From: Coenobita brevimanus
Taxonomy: Eukaryota > Arthropoda > Malacostraca > Decapoda > Coenobitidae
Length of the DNA stretch: 64,000 nucleotides
Assembly (NCBI GenBank): GCA_032717465.1
Contig: CM064732.1
Coordinates: 20,608,942-20,672,941 of the forward strand
Direction: 5' to 3'
Made by a program: the position numbers and the translations under genes. Under the pieces are notes generated by a model. It was not told the DNA's origin. It did no database searches and saw nothing but the letters and a program-made list of their open reading frames with translations. Positions within the stretch are counted from its first letter, which is position 1; each line of letters begins with the position of its first letter. This document shows, piece by piece, positions 22,200-36,063 of this stretch.

Positions 22200-22610
22200 C
22201 TAGATAAATGGAAATGTAGTATTGTAGTTCTTGTGAACCGTGTTTGGAGTGCGGTAAGTGGACAGGATAAGAAATAATATGATTCGTGAAAGATATGAAG
22301 TACGAGTAAGTCCGTGGATAATAGCGCTAAAGAGAGTGTACATTGTTGGTATAGTCATACGGATAGAATGGGCATAACTAGGATTGTGAGAAAGGGGTAT
22401 GTGAGTGAGAAGGAAGTTGGAAGCAATCTTGGTAGGCCAAGAAGATAGTGGATAAATATGGTAAATGAGTGTATGAAAAAGAGAAGAATGAATGTTAACG
22501 AGGCAGCGGACATGACAAGAGACCGAGCTGGCTGGATGAGTTTTGCACCGAGGATGCATGACAAAAGGGTGAAATCGCGATTCAGTGAACTTGAATGGTA
22601 AATGAATGGA
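22200..22610 (+). pseudogene. RTE-like LINE C-terminal remnant
   Basis: After frame changes, this reads WYSHTDRMG, RKGYVSEKEVGS, NLGRPRR*W and ECMKKRRMN...AADMTRDRAGW. This is the C-terminal GHVERM...GRPRRRW...DRxxWR layout of RTE-like proteins. It differs from families A and B, so it is a third, older family. Upstream, MIRERYEVRV fits the preceding NEEIRERCxV block. Everything 5' of that is lost. Confidence 0.6.
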
Positions 22611-22627
22611 TGTGTTGCCCATTTTGG

Positions 22628-22938
22628 TGATAAAAGGTAAAGGTAGGGACAAACAATGAGCTGCTTAACCGCGGGGCTCTTCTCTGCAACCTAGGCCTTT
22701 GAGCCCGTGACGGGTTATTCATCTATTATCCTGGGATAAGAGACCATTGCATCATCCAGTCTACCACAGTTACCTCCCCTAGGTGTTACCCCAGATACTC
22801 ATTGTACCTACCAACCCACAAAACGTGGATATATACCAGAGTCAAGTGATGCCAGCCGCCCGCACCGGGATTGGAAACCTCGCTCTAACTTGCCGGCAGT
22901 TTCGCAGCCAGCGTCGCTAATCATTCAGCCACCTCGAT
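22628..22938 (-). mobile_element. tRNA-derived SINE candidate (SINE-2)
   Basis: On the minus strand the unit begins CGAGGTGGCTGAATGATTAG, an A-box-like promoter segment. About 33-40 bases later comes AGGTTTCCAATCCCGG, a B-box-like segment (consensus GGTTCGAATCC). A tRNA-unrelated body of about 220 bp then ends in CTACCTTTACCTTTT. Head, body and simple tail in this order define a tRNA-derived SINE. No second copy lies in the window. Confidence 0.55.
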
Positions 22939-23125
22939 TTTAGTTGATTCTCATATTATCATATTTTTTTTTTCCTTGCTTTCTGGACCCAACCACATCC
23001 CAACGACGGGTGGGAAACAGAGGCGATGATGGTGATGATAGTGGTATTTCTGCAAAAGGATCGCTCAGTTCACGTTATACCAATACCTTTCCATCAGACT
23101 GTCATCACCACCCAAACAGTGTAAT

Positions 23126-23128
<3 letters not shown>

Positions 23129-23206
<78 letters not shown>
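23129..23206. repeat. (CA)n microsatellite
   Basis: About 78 bp, followed by interrupted CA-rich DNA to 23,265, just before the truncated 5' end of copy C2. Confidence 0.95.
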
Positions 23207-23213
<7 letters not shown>

Positions 23214-23617
23214 TACATTCGCATGAGCACATAAAGTATACACAGACACACAGATGCATATACAGTACACGTCATTAGCATATAACTCCTACTTAAAATA
23301 AAAAAAACATCTGAATCACTCTCCCAATTTAAAATTGCTAGAAATCATGCAAAAGCTGTATTAAATCTATCTAAATCAAACTTCCTTCAAGAGCAAAGCA
23401 TCAAAACTACTTAACAACCCTAATGACAATAGAATATTCTGGTCAACTCTTAATTCTTTCAATAAAAACTTTAACAAGTCATCTTCCATTCCCCCACTAA
23501 AATCTTCAGATGGCAACATTACAAACGTCCCGCGTGGGAAAGCAGATATCTTTACTAGTACCTTTGCCAGAAACTCTATCATAGACGATACCAGCCAGAA
23601 TGTCCCAGTACTAGAAC

Positions 23618-24472
23618 TTGACTCTCCCGATTATTGCCCCACTTAAAATACAGACAAGATACGTAAAATCCATCCTAGACAATTTACCTACCAACAAAGC
23701 TCCAGGCCCAGATGGAATTCCGCCAATTGTTTTGAAAAAGTGTTCCCCTGAACTTGCCTCTGTTCTAGCTAAATTATTCAGACTATGCATACGTACTTCT
23801 TTTTTCCAAATTTCATGGAAAGAAGTCAATATCCACCCAATTCCGAAGAAAGGAAGTTCGTCTGACCCCCTCGATTATAGACAAATAGCCGTCACATCTT
23901 CTCTTGGTAAGGTATTTGAAACATTAATTAATATGCACATTGTTAAACATCTTGAATCCAACAACTTAATTAGTGATAGACAATATGGTTTTCGCAACGA
24001 AAGATCCACCATTGACATACTCAATCTCCTAACTCATACCATCCATCAATCAATTGATCTACATGGAGAAACTCATGCAGTAGCTCTTGATATTTCTAAA
24101 GCTTTCGACAGAGTACGGCACCATTCCCTGCTGTCCAAACTCCCTTGCTATGGACTAACATCTATTGTTCCTTTGATTTCTTCATATCTTAGTGACAGGA
24201 AAATAAGAGTAAAAGTAGATTATGTATATTCCAATTTCCACTCAATTAACGCTGGCGTGCCGCAGGGATCAGTTCTGGTGCCAACCCTATTTCTGGTTCA
24301 TATTAATGATCTCTTATCTGTCACCCACAATCCCATTCACTCATATGCAGATGACTCAACACTACATAGTTCATTCACACTCAGACACCCATTTTCAAAG
24401 TCTAGTATCTCTACCTCTCAACTCAGTACAGTCATCTCCATAAATCAAGATCTATCTACGATCAGTGAATGA
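23618..24472 (+). pseudogene. LINE family C reverse transcriptase (copy C2)
   Basis: This shows the full RT core: KAPGPDGIPP, RQIAVTSSLGKVFETLI, SDRQYGFRNERSTIDIL, LDISKAFDRVRHHSLL (catalytic Asp), INAGVPQGSVLVPTLF and SYADDSTLHSS (catalytic pair). The frame ends at a TGA at 24,470-24,472 that replaces the Trp codon seen in C1 (SEW). The element is 5' truncated upstream. Confidence 0.85.
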
Positions 24473-24478
24473 GGACAA

Positions 24479-25193
24479 AACAACCTTGTCTCTTTTAATG
24501 CTAGTAAAACTAAATATAAACAGTTTACTAATAGACAGATATTGCTAGATTCGTACATTACCTTCAGTGCTACTAATATTCCCATATCCAAAAGTATTGA
24601 AATTCTTGGCATCTCACTTTACAATGCCCTAAGCTGGACCTCTCATGTCAGATTACTTGCTAAATCCGCCTCAGAGAAACTTGGATTATTGTACAGAGTC
24701 GGTAATTTCTTCGCTGATGAGCAGTTAGCTATAATTTATGAGTCATGTGCGCTCTCAGCTTGAATATTGCTCACCCTTGTGAAATGGTTGTGGAGAGGTT
24801 GCATTAAAACAACTAGACAAAATTCAGAACAAAGCTATTGGAATCATTAACAACCCTGCCATTACAAATAAACTACTTCCCCTGCAAGTAAGAAGGAATG
24901 TTGTCTCCTTTGCATTATTTTACAGATATTTTTTTGGCAAATGCTCATACGAAGTTGCGTCCATGATGCCACCTCTCCATGCCTTCCCTCGTGCTACACG
25001 GGCGTCTGGTAGCACTCATGACTGGAATGTCACTCAGCCATACTGCAGAACTTCTGCCTATCAGAATTCTGTCATTCCCCGAACTGTGTCTCTCTGGAAC
25101 TCGCATCCCCAGAGTTGTTTCCCTCCAAATTTCAACCCACAGCTGTTCAAGTCTAACTGTTACAGATATTTTATGAACAGAGGACGCCAGTAA
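24479..25193 (+). pseudogene. LINE family C C-terminus (copy C2)
   Basis: The frame continues after the TGA with FNASKTKYKQF, KSIEILGISLY and LGLLYRVGNFF. It shifts near 24,750 and can be followed to the same LFKSNCYRYFMNRGRQ end as C1, in the frame that is open at 24,963-25,193. At least one further break lies between 24,780 and 24,960. Confidence 0.75.
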
Positions 25194-25276
25194 TCTGGTG
25201 AATGGATTATTTATTTTATTCATTTGTTTGTCCTTCCTCCGTTCTGTTATAAAAAAAAAAAAAAGTATAGTACAGT

Positions 25277-25323
25277 CACACACACACACGAATAAATGTA
25301 CAGTACAAAGTCACGCGCGCGCG

Positions 25324-25387
<64 letters not shown>

Positions 25388-25480
25388 CACACGCTACAGC
25401 TAAGCAGTACTCGTATGCATACACAGTCGTACAAAGCTATACACACACATACATGCATAGATACGCACATAAAGCCGTTC
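25277..25480. repeat. Interrupted (CA)n tracts
   Basis: CA-rich DNA with GCGCGCGC and AAACAC interruptions; the longest clean tract is 25,326-25,370. 25,481-25,985 holds nothing else recognisable. Confidence 0.9.
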
Positions 25481-26163
25481 ACATGTGCGCGGAAGTAAGC
25501 TCATTCACCTAGGAATACAATACTATGCATACACAAGCATATACGAACACACGTACGTGAAAAATATACACACGCCCCTTGACATTTTACTCTCACATAC
25601 AAAAACACAACCACAGGAAAGCAAAACTGAACCTTTGTTGCATATTTTCTACCTGTGTAATGATAAAACACGGCTATAATATTCACTTTTTAAACTGATT
25701 TATCATAATTGCCTTTTAATTGTCCATGTCGACGCGTATATAGTTCTTTCCATTTGTTTAATGTTTTTTTCTCTTTTCCTTATACATTCTGATTTGGAAA
25801 TTACATTAGGAATTTTTAATAAGAAATTTAGGTCTTATGCAATATTTAATTTTGGAAATCCAATGTAACTGACTTTTCATTAAAATACTCTTTTAATATA
25901 TCGAGCGCTGTTGTAAATGTTAGCAGAGAATTAACAGTTTTCTTTTGTATACAGACGCACATGTACTGAATTGTACACACTCACACGCAAGCACACATAT
26001 ATTTACCTACAGCAGGGTAGGGGGGTTTCAAGAATACTCCCCCAGTATCCCTGCTTGTCGTATGAGGCGACTAAAAAGGTTGGTGGTGGGTTAGTGCCCC
26101 ACCCCGTAAGAAGAACTAACTAAACAAGCGAATAAAGCGCCTCGGACCAGGACGGACCATACG

Positions 26164-27210
26164 TTGACGACTAAGGAACGGACTAAGGACATTCTTAGGG
26201 TGGGAACGTGGAATGTGAGAGGACTGAATGATGAAGTGAAAGAGAGAGAGATTGTTCAGGTGCTTGAGGATGCAAGAGTGGATATATGTGGATTGACTGA
26301 AACTAAATGGAGAGGTGAAAGGGTGAGAGAATGGGAATACGGTTTAGGAATATGTGCAGGAGTTAATGAGAATGAGAGGGCATGAGAGGGAGTATGTCTG
26401 ATGATAAGCAAGAAGTGGAAGGAGAATATAAGAGAGTATGAAACAGTGGGTGCAAGGACTGTATGGGTAAGGATGAAAGTAGGTATACAAGCGTGGGCGA
26501 CTGTGTGTGAGTATGCGCCGACAGAGGACCGAATTGCAAGGGTGAAAGATGAGTTTTGGGCGAATGTAGAAGCATGTATGGACAAGTTTGAGAGAAGTGA
26601 GAGACTGTTTTTGATTGGAGACATGAATGGCAAAGTCGGGAATGTACGAGTGGATGGAGTGGTTGGTCAGTGGGATGTGCCAGCTGAAGTAGATGGGAAT
26701 GGTAGTGCTTTGTTGGACATCTCTGCTGGTAAGGGGTTACCAATAGCTAACACCTACTTTCGCCATAAGATAATCCACAGATATACATGGAGGGTTATGA
26801 GGAGGATGGATGGTGAACTTGTTGAACGAAAGGCAATGATAAACTATGTGTGTGTGGATGAGCGAATGAGAAGACAAGTGGTGGATGCAAGAGTGTGGAG
26901 AGGGTGGGGGAATGGAATCTCGGACCATCACTTAATGATGGCCAAGGTAAGGCTGCAAAGAAAATGCTTGAAGAGACGAAGGAGAAGACAGGAGGAAACA
27001 GATCCTGTGAGAAGAGTGGAGAAATTGCAAGACAGTGAGAGAATGGCAGAGTATAAGAGCGTAGTGGAAGAAACATTGGGAAGGTATGAGTTAGAGCAGA
27101 TGGAAGGGGTGAAAGACATATGTAAGATATTCACGGAAGAGATAGGTGCAGCGTGTGAGTTGGTTTGTGGAGTGAGGAGGAGATGCAGGGGTGTGCAAGG
27201 GACAGCATGA
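26164..27210 (+). pseudogene. LINE family A endonuclease (copy A2)
   Basis: The N-terminus reads RVGTWNVRGLNDEVKE and ICGLTETKW, the Asn and Glu blocks of APE endonucleases. It then continues through YAPTEDR, GDMNGKVGN and ISDHHLM. A TGA at 26,383-26,385, probably from CGA (Arg), interrupts the frame, and a second TGA at 27,208-27,210 stands where copy A1 has Leu-Trp. The linker onward shows AYSEWLA, proving that the TAG in A1 was originally a Trp codon. Confidence 0.8.
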
Positions 27211-27398
27211 TGGAATTATGAGGTGAAACGAACTGTAGAACAAAAGAAGAAGGCATATAGTGAATGGCTAGCGAGCAGAGGTAGGGGAGAAGATGACAGA
27301 GAGAAGTGAGAGGTATATGTGAGCAGGAAAAGGGAGGTGAAGAGATTGGTGAAGGAGTGTAAGAAGAAAGTGGATGAAGAATTTGGAGGAATCTAAGC

Positions 27399-28204
27399 GT
27401 GAAATGGAGGGAGAGTAAGAAATTGTTTAGGAAGGAAGTAAACAAAGTAAGGCAGTGTGAAAGGGGAAATAGTAAGGGAGTGAATGATAGGAATAATAGG
27501 TTGTTGGTGGAGAAGAGAGAGAAATTGAGGAGATGGAAGGAGCACTTTGAGGATTTGTTGAATGTAGAGAGTGAGAGCAGTGCGAGTATAAGTGGTTGGG
27601 GAATGGCTGGGAGAAGGAGAGATGAGAGGAGGGAGGATGAGATCAGTAGGGCGGAAATAGTGGAAGCAATGAAGAAAATCAAGATGGAAAAGGCACCAGG
27701 AACTGCTGGAGTGTGTGGTGAAATGCTGAGGAATAGGGGTGAGATTGTAGTGGAGTGGATATGGAAGTTATGTAGATTGGCGTGGGATGAGGGCAGGGTT
27801 CCGGAGGACTGGAAATCAGGTATAATATATTGTTCCTTTATACAAAGGAAAAGGGGAGAGAGAAGTATGTGGTAACCATAGGGGTATTTGCCATCTTAGT
27901 GTGACTGGAAAAATATATGGTAGAATACTCATTGATAGGGTTAGGCATATAACAGAGGAGCTAGTTGGAGAAGAACAAGGGGGATTTAGGAAGGGAAACG
28001 GGTGTGTAGATCAAATATTTGTTCTAAGATGTTTAGTGGAGAAGTATCTAGAGAAGCGAAAGACGGTGTATGCTGCCATCATGGACTTGGAGAAAGCTTA
28101 TGACAGAATAGATAGACAACGTATGTGGAAGGTATTGAGAAAATATGGAGTGGAGGGGAAATTGTTGAGTGCTGTAAAGAGTATGGACGAAGGAGCAAGG
28201 GCTA
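27399..28204 (+). pseudogene. LINE family A linker and RT, first part (copy A2)
   Basis: This covers the LLVEKREKLRRWKEHF linker, a changed KAPGTAGVCGEML block (usual KAPGIDGVCGEML, so the conserved Asp is lost), a frameshift at about 27,828, then EEQGGFRKGNGCVDQIF and AIMDLEKAYDRIDR to 28,204. The 27,828 frameshift arises from the same extra base seen in copy A3. SINE-1 then cuts the frame. Confidence 0.75.
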
Positions 28205-28210
28205 TAGTGT

Positions 28211-28560
28211 TTGGAGGAGGCGGTGGCTGAATCGGTAGAGAAGTGGCCTGCAGTCCTGATGGACCCAGGTTCGAATCCCGGCTGGGGCAGGGAACAGTTT
28301 AAGGATTTGAATTTCATAAAATGCAGATTTTCCTGATCTACCAGATGACCCGCCGACATGTCGTAAAAGTACCCCCGCTAATACCAATACACCAGTCCTG
28401 TATGAGACAGCCCTAGCATGTATTCAATATGGACGGTGGGTGTTAGCGCCGAAGTGGTGACATGTAGAGAGGTGTATGGTATGTAGGAGGAATACTGGGC
28501 CTTGAGAGCAGGCTTTGAAGCCAATGCCCAGAGTCGGACACATTTAAAAAAAAAAAAAAA
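28211..28560 (+). mobile_element. tRNA-derived SINE-1, copy 1 (inside A2)
   Basis: The A box TGGCTGAATCGG is at 28,224-28,235 and the B box GGTTCGAATCC at 28,268-28,278, 33 bases apart, as in a tRNA gene promoter for RNA polymerase III. A body of about 260 bp (CCGCCGACATGTCGTAAAAG; TTCAATATGGACGGTGGGTG; AGTCGGACACAT) and a poly(A) tail follow. Copies 2 (29,906) and 3 (41,546) share head, body and tail. The window shows no clear target duplication. Confidence 0.85.
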
Positions 28561-28858
28561 ATGGATGGTGAGGTGAGTGAGTTCTTTGATCTCAGTGTGG
28601 GACTGAAACAGGGTTGTGTGATGTATCCATGCCTGTTTTATATATACATGGATAGGGTTGTAAAGGAGAAGCAAGGTAGGGCAGTGGATGTGGGGTTAGC
28701 TGTAATGAATGAGGGTGAGATTTGGAAGATTCCGATGTTGTTGTTTGCTGATGATACAGTATTGTTGGGTGAAGATGACTGGGAGTTGCAAGGTTTGGTG
28801 AATGAATTTGGGACAGTGTGTAGAAAGAGGAATCTGAAAGTTAATGTAAACAACTGGT
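28561..28858 (+). pseudogene. LINE family A RT, catalytic end (copy A2)
   Basis: RT resumes right after the SINE poly(A) with MDGEVSEFFDLSVGLKQGC, then LLFADDTVLLGEDD (catalytic pair) and NLKVNVN. It then meets unrelated sequence (SINE-3). Only a few bases of the element (about 3-6) seem lost at the SINE insertion point. Confidence 0.75.
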
Positions 28859-28996
28859 TCAACCACAGCACCCCTTGTGTCTGCCAGTTCAGTACTTGGC
28901 CAGAAGAACGCTCCCAAAGTTTTTTACCCTGGTGGTGCGCGAACCATCGTTCTTCAGTGTACGAGAACGCACACTTTACCACTGTACCACAGAGGC

Positions 28997-29000
<4 letters not shown>
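28859..29000 (-). mobile_element. tRNA-derived SINE candidate (SINE-3)
   Basis: On the minus strand a head begins beside (TA)n with TGGTACAGTGGTAAAG (A-box-like). GGTTCGCGCACC (B-box-like) follows about 35 bases later, and then about 90 bp of unrelated body. The head looks like a tRNA with an AGTGGT D-arm. The unit is short and only one copy is present, so the call rests on the two promoter boxes and their spacing. Confidence 0.5.

Positions 29001-29091
<91 letters not shown>
29000..29091. repeat. (TA)n microsatellite
   Basis: About 92 bp of pure TA. 29,092-29,574 holds no recognisable gene or repeat. Confidence 0.95.
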
Positions 29092-29093
<2 letters not shown>

Positions 29094-29572
29094 TTAGATA
29101 TGGACACTGCCTGGCATTTATCCCTGAGCCACAACCGAGGACGATCATTTACGAGGATGCAGTTAGCACGTGTAATCTCATGGTCAAATCCTAAAGAGCT
29201 GGGCTACAATCCCTTTATGGCGTGTGTGGAATGCTGGTTCAGTGGTCTGCCGAGATACTGCACTGTAGGTAGACTAACGTCGAGTGTGTAAACCCTGCAG
29301 ATTGAAGACGGGCTTTAAGAGTGAAGTTTGGCATTATGTCCATTGGGTTATTTCGACGTAATGATCACCTGGACTAAAAAACAAAATAACATTACGAGTG
29401 TTTAGCAACAGAGTCGCTGGAAGAATAATAGGACACCCATGAACGTAATGACAGCATCTAAAATGAAAGGAAGACATACACTGGCGAAAGGCCTACAGTC
29501 AAAGTAATGAATGAAAAAGATACTATTATCATTTTGATCATCATCATCATAATCTCTTGTCCCACTCAAGAG

Positions 29573-29575
<3 letters not shown>

Positions 29576-29644
<69 letters not shown>

Positions 29645-29645
29645 G
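29576..29645. repeat. (GT)n(GA)n compound microsatellite
   Basis: A (GT)n tract passes directly into (GA)n. Confidence 0.95.
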
Positions 29646-29905
29646 TCAGTCGGGCGACTCTCACGTCACCGGATAAAAACAATGTTGTGACACCTTTTAA
29701 TACACTCCTCCCCCTCCACTCCCACCCCTCAAAAAATCCGGTCAGCTCGAATCCCTGTTTGTTCACTAGCCTCGTCAGCCTCGCTTTCTCACACTCTCAA
29801 GTATATTCATTCACGTCGTTCGTGGTCTACTGCGCTTCCTTAGCATTAAAAAAAGCTCGGGTACAGCCTTATCACAGTCCTATTAACAAATCATTTTCTT
29901 TACAT

Positions 29906-30245
29906 AGGCGGTGGCCTAATCGATAGAGAAGTGGCCTGCCATCCTATTGGACCCAGGTTCGAATCCCCGCTAGGGCAGCGAACAGTTTAAGAAATTTAAT
30001 TTCATAAAGCAGACTTTACTGATCTACCAGACGACCCGCCGACTTCTCGTTAAAATACTCTCGCTAATACCAGTTCACCGATCCTGTATGAGGCAGCCCT
30101 AGCGGTATTCAGTATGGACGGTGGATAATAGCACCAAAGTGGTGACATGTGTGGAAGTGTATGGTAGCCTATGTAGGAGGGCTACTGGGCCTTGGGAGCA
30201 GGCTGTGAAGCCTATGCCCGGAGTCGAACACATAAAAAAAAAAAA
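29906..30245 (+). mobile_element. tRNA-derived SINE-1, copy 2
   Basis: A box TGGCCTAATCGA is at 29,912-29,923 and B box GGTTCGAATCC at 29,956-29,966. The body and poly(A) tail match copies 1 and 3. It is more diverged in the A box than the others and lies directly against the decayed RTE-like copy that follows. Confidence 0.8.
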
Positions 30246-31130
30246 GTGCCTACTCGTATGTACATCAAAGCGCACTCTACTCGTCTCTGGTGTCCTTAGG
30301 TTTCTCCACTTTTCACGAAACATTATTTGTTGTCCTATCACTCTCCGCACTCCACATTCCCTTTTCCATTACTTTTACTCTTGGCTTTCCATTTTATGCC
30401 ACAACAGTCTCACAGTCAGATGGTTACTTGGTCACTAAAACTTCGTGCAATCCTCTTGCAGAACTTACACTCATACCTCTTTTTTATATGAAAACCTTCA
30501 TAGGACCGGCCAGTTTCCTTCCGTATGCTTCTCTACTTTTCTCGTTGCTCATTTACCACTCTTCTTTGTCACCGAACACAAATACCAAAATTCCCTCACC
30601 AGTGCAAGCCTCTCCATTCACTAGGACAACGCAGTGAGACACACATTCTCTTCCAGCAATCGTCACCTTCCTCGTATCTACATATAATTATATTCAAATC
30701 AAAATGCTCAGAAACATCACAAACTCTGCATCAGTCTGTTGAGCTCTGTTACACTGCTGGCAAGCAACACAGCATATCTGTATGCATCAGATCTGAGGTA
30801 CTCCATCCTTACTGTTATCATTCCTCTCACAGCAACTCGTGTTTTTACCTCTCTATAACCCCATGCATACGGTACAACTAAATGAATATCGAGATATCGC
30901 ACAACATATCTCACACCAATACTGATCTAAACCACTCATTTAGACGTCCACCTACTATCAACAGGCTTCACTGCAACCATTAAAATTCTTAAAATTTCAG
31001 TAGCTTTCCTTTCATATCATATTCATGCAAAACCTTCCATAATCTATGGCCATTTACGTTGTCTTATTCTTTTTTCTATATCCATTAATTTCATAGATAC
31101 CATGCAGTCCTTTTCACATGCTCTCTCCGT
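30246..31130 (-). pseudogene. Strongly decayed RTE-like reverse transcriptase
   Basis: Reading the minus strand with many frame changes gives, in order: YEINGYRKKNKT (place of FxDLEKAYDRV), WKVLHEYD-like and GKLLK words, VRYVVRYLDIHLV...REV (place of GCVxSPWLFNxYMDGVxREV), SDAYRYAVLLASSVTELNRLM (place of FADDxxLLA) and ECGE(R)VIGQQI...REK near the C-terminal region. Each match is weak, but the order is that of an RTE-like RT. The whole copy has many stops. Confidence 0.45.

Positions 31131-34279
<3,149 letters not shown>

Positions 34280-34319
<40 letters not shown>
34280..34319. repeat. (CT)n microsatellite
   Basis: About 40 bp. 34,320-34,852 shows nothing else recognisable. Confidence 0.95.
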
Positions 34320-34322
<3 letters not shown>

Positions 34323-34852
34323 CTGATCTCTGACCTACTCAGGTTAAGACGTGCCTCACCGTTTACCCCTGTCTCCCTTCAGATGGTGCCTGGACAACGA
34401 TTTTCTTGCTCCTTGTGCTCGAAGAGTATCAGAGACTTCATGATTAACAAAGAAGATGGGAACACGCGTCGTTTGTTTTGCGAGTTAGCAAGCAGGCTTA
34501 GTTAAGAACTTCGGAAAAATAGTAACGCCATTAGCGAGTTAAGTAACGGGATGTAAGGGTGGGAAAATGAGGCTGGGATGGTGATGGGTAGGGAAAAGTT
34601 CAGTATACAGATGAGGTGGAAGCAAAAGTGTTGGGCAAGATAGATAACTTAGAAAACTAGGTTAGTTAAGGTTGAGACCAGGTTAGATGAAGGTGTTGGC
34701 TTCCTGCCAGTCAAAGAAGGGTACAAATTTAAGGTAAGTAACAGTGATTGGGGTGTAACTGTAAGGAATAAGTTATATGTTCTAGAATCTAGTAGATGAA
34801 GTGGAGGATGGGCCCATCCATTAATCTTGAATATGAATTGCTTGTCGAGAGG

Positions 34853-34966
34853 TGTGGGTAAAAGTCCTTTCGGTTTTCATGGCTTTATTCAGTGACAGAC
34901 TATGTACAGGTATCGCCCGCGGTGAGCGCTAGTCTCTAACTGCCGAGGAACCGTAGCGCTCCCACA
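34853..34966 (-). mobile_element. Candidate 3' LTR, 114 bp
   Basis: Read on the minus strand, it starts TGTGGG and ends CCCACA, a perfect 6-bp terminal inverted pair of TG...CA type. It contains AATAAA near its end and is preceded by AGCTAGGGGAC, a purine-rich primer candidate. It lies downstream of the envelope-like frame at 36,064-36,760. No matching 5' LTR is visible in the window, so the element is 5' truncated or rearranged. Confidence 0.5.
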
Positions 34967-36063
34967 GTCCCCTAGCTTCAAAAGACACAAAATCAGTAGA
35001 TCCACGGTTGGCGTCACAGAACTCAGCACAAATACTCTCACGTAGGCCCCGAACAGTTTACATGGTTAAACAGGGTTATACCTATACAGGGCTATTCATT
35101 ATACTGTACATTACACTAATACATGCACTAACAATTATATGATGTTTAGGTCGTAATGTCTAGTTTATAAGAAGTGTTCATATCATCTGTAACAATTTTT
35201 CCATGGTAATTAAAAGTGTTCCTCCTGCCACTGTAGGGAAATACACGGCTCAGGGGGCTAGTTACATCAAGGATAGAGAAATAACTGAGCAAAGGAAAAA
35301 GGATGTGGTAGGAAAACGATGTAGCTAGGCCCCTGATCACAGACAGGTAAAACATTGGATATTACAGAATAAAAGGATATAATGACGCAGTGGAAATAGC
35401 CAGTTCAAATAAGATAAGGAAACATTATATTTGCAATATGGTTATATGGCCAAGGTAAAAAAAAAAATCAAGTGATATAAGGGTATGACAAAAAGTACAA
35501 TTTATCAATAATAATTACAATTTGTAGAAATCATAGGGGAATAGAGGAATATAAAAGGGAAAATATTAAAACAGGACTATACAATAAATGTATGATATTT
35601 ACGTAGTTACCGTAGCTGATCTATTACCAAAATAATTGACGGTAATAGCAATAATATCTTTTGGTATATCCAGTATCCTTAAATTTACATCATCACTTCA
35701 TAAGTGATGTCCATTCTGTAGAAACATTATTTATTGAACTTGTTCACTTAATTGCTCTATAGTAGAGATCATACTGATACATGTGACAGCGACGAACAAT
35801 AAAATTACACAACAGTTGTTTACACAGGAACTGCAATTGTAATGTCTCATAACCATTTAACAATGTTCACGTTATTAAGTACATGTCCACACGTTTTCAC
35901 ACAATCGACAGTATATGATAAGGGTGGAGTGCGCTGTGGTTCTTTCTTTTGATGTGCTCTTTCCTTTTACCATTATATCACACAGTTTTCTCCGTCTAGC
36001 GCAGTTTTCTCCTCTCCAGTATTAGGTTACAAATTCTTCTCACTTCAGTCACATCGAGTGTCA
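34967..36063 (-). other. AT-rich untranslated stretch between envelope-like frame and LTR
   Basis: About 1.1 kb without coding signal. The 69-codon frame at 35,146-35,355 (-) is not recognisable. Confidence 0.4.

Larger units (their letters stand above)
23272..25264 (+). mobile_element. CR1/Jockey-like LINE family C copy C2 (5' truncated)
   Basis: The copy begins in the endonuclease-RT linker (SLAYNSYL... equivalent) and runs to the same 3' end as C1, with poly(A) at 25,250-25,264. It retains the 187 bp lost from C1 and so shows the family's full RT order. It is broken by stops near 23,418, a frameshift near 23,630, TGA at 24,470-24,472 and a frameshift near 24,750. Confidence 0.85.
25990..28858 (+). 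mobile_element. RTE-like LINE family A copy A2 (5' complete, 3' truncated, SINE-interrupted)
   Basis: This is the only family A copy with a 5' region, a leader containing CCCTGCTTGTCGTATGAGGC at about 26,050 and the endonuclease start at 26,164. The RT is interrupted by SINE-1 at 28,211-28,560. Family similarity ends at about 28,858 (NLKVNVN), where SINE-3 begins, so the C-terminal tail is missing. Stops occur at 26,383, 27,208 and near 27,309, with frameshifts near 27,385 and 27,828. Confidence 0.85.

Noticed and set aside
28211..28290. Possible tRNA gene (A and B boxes)
   Set aside because: The same head occurs three times with the same 260-bp body and poly(A), so it is a SINE head. The arms do not form a proper cloverleaf with an acceptor stem.
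28877..29291. Frames of Ile-Tyr repeats (also at 2,349, 5,157, 48,856, 49,466 and 55,007)
   Set aside because: Translations of (TA)n tracts.
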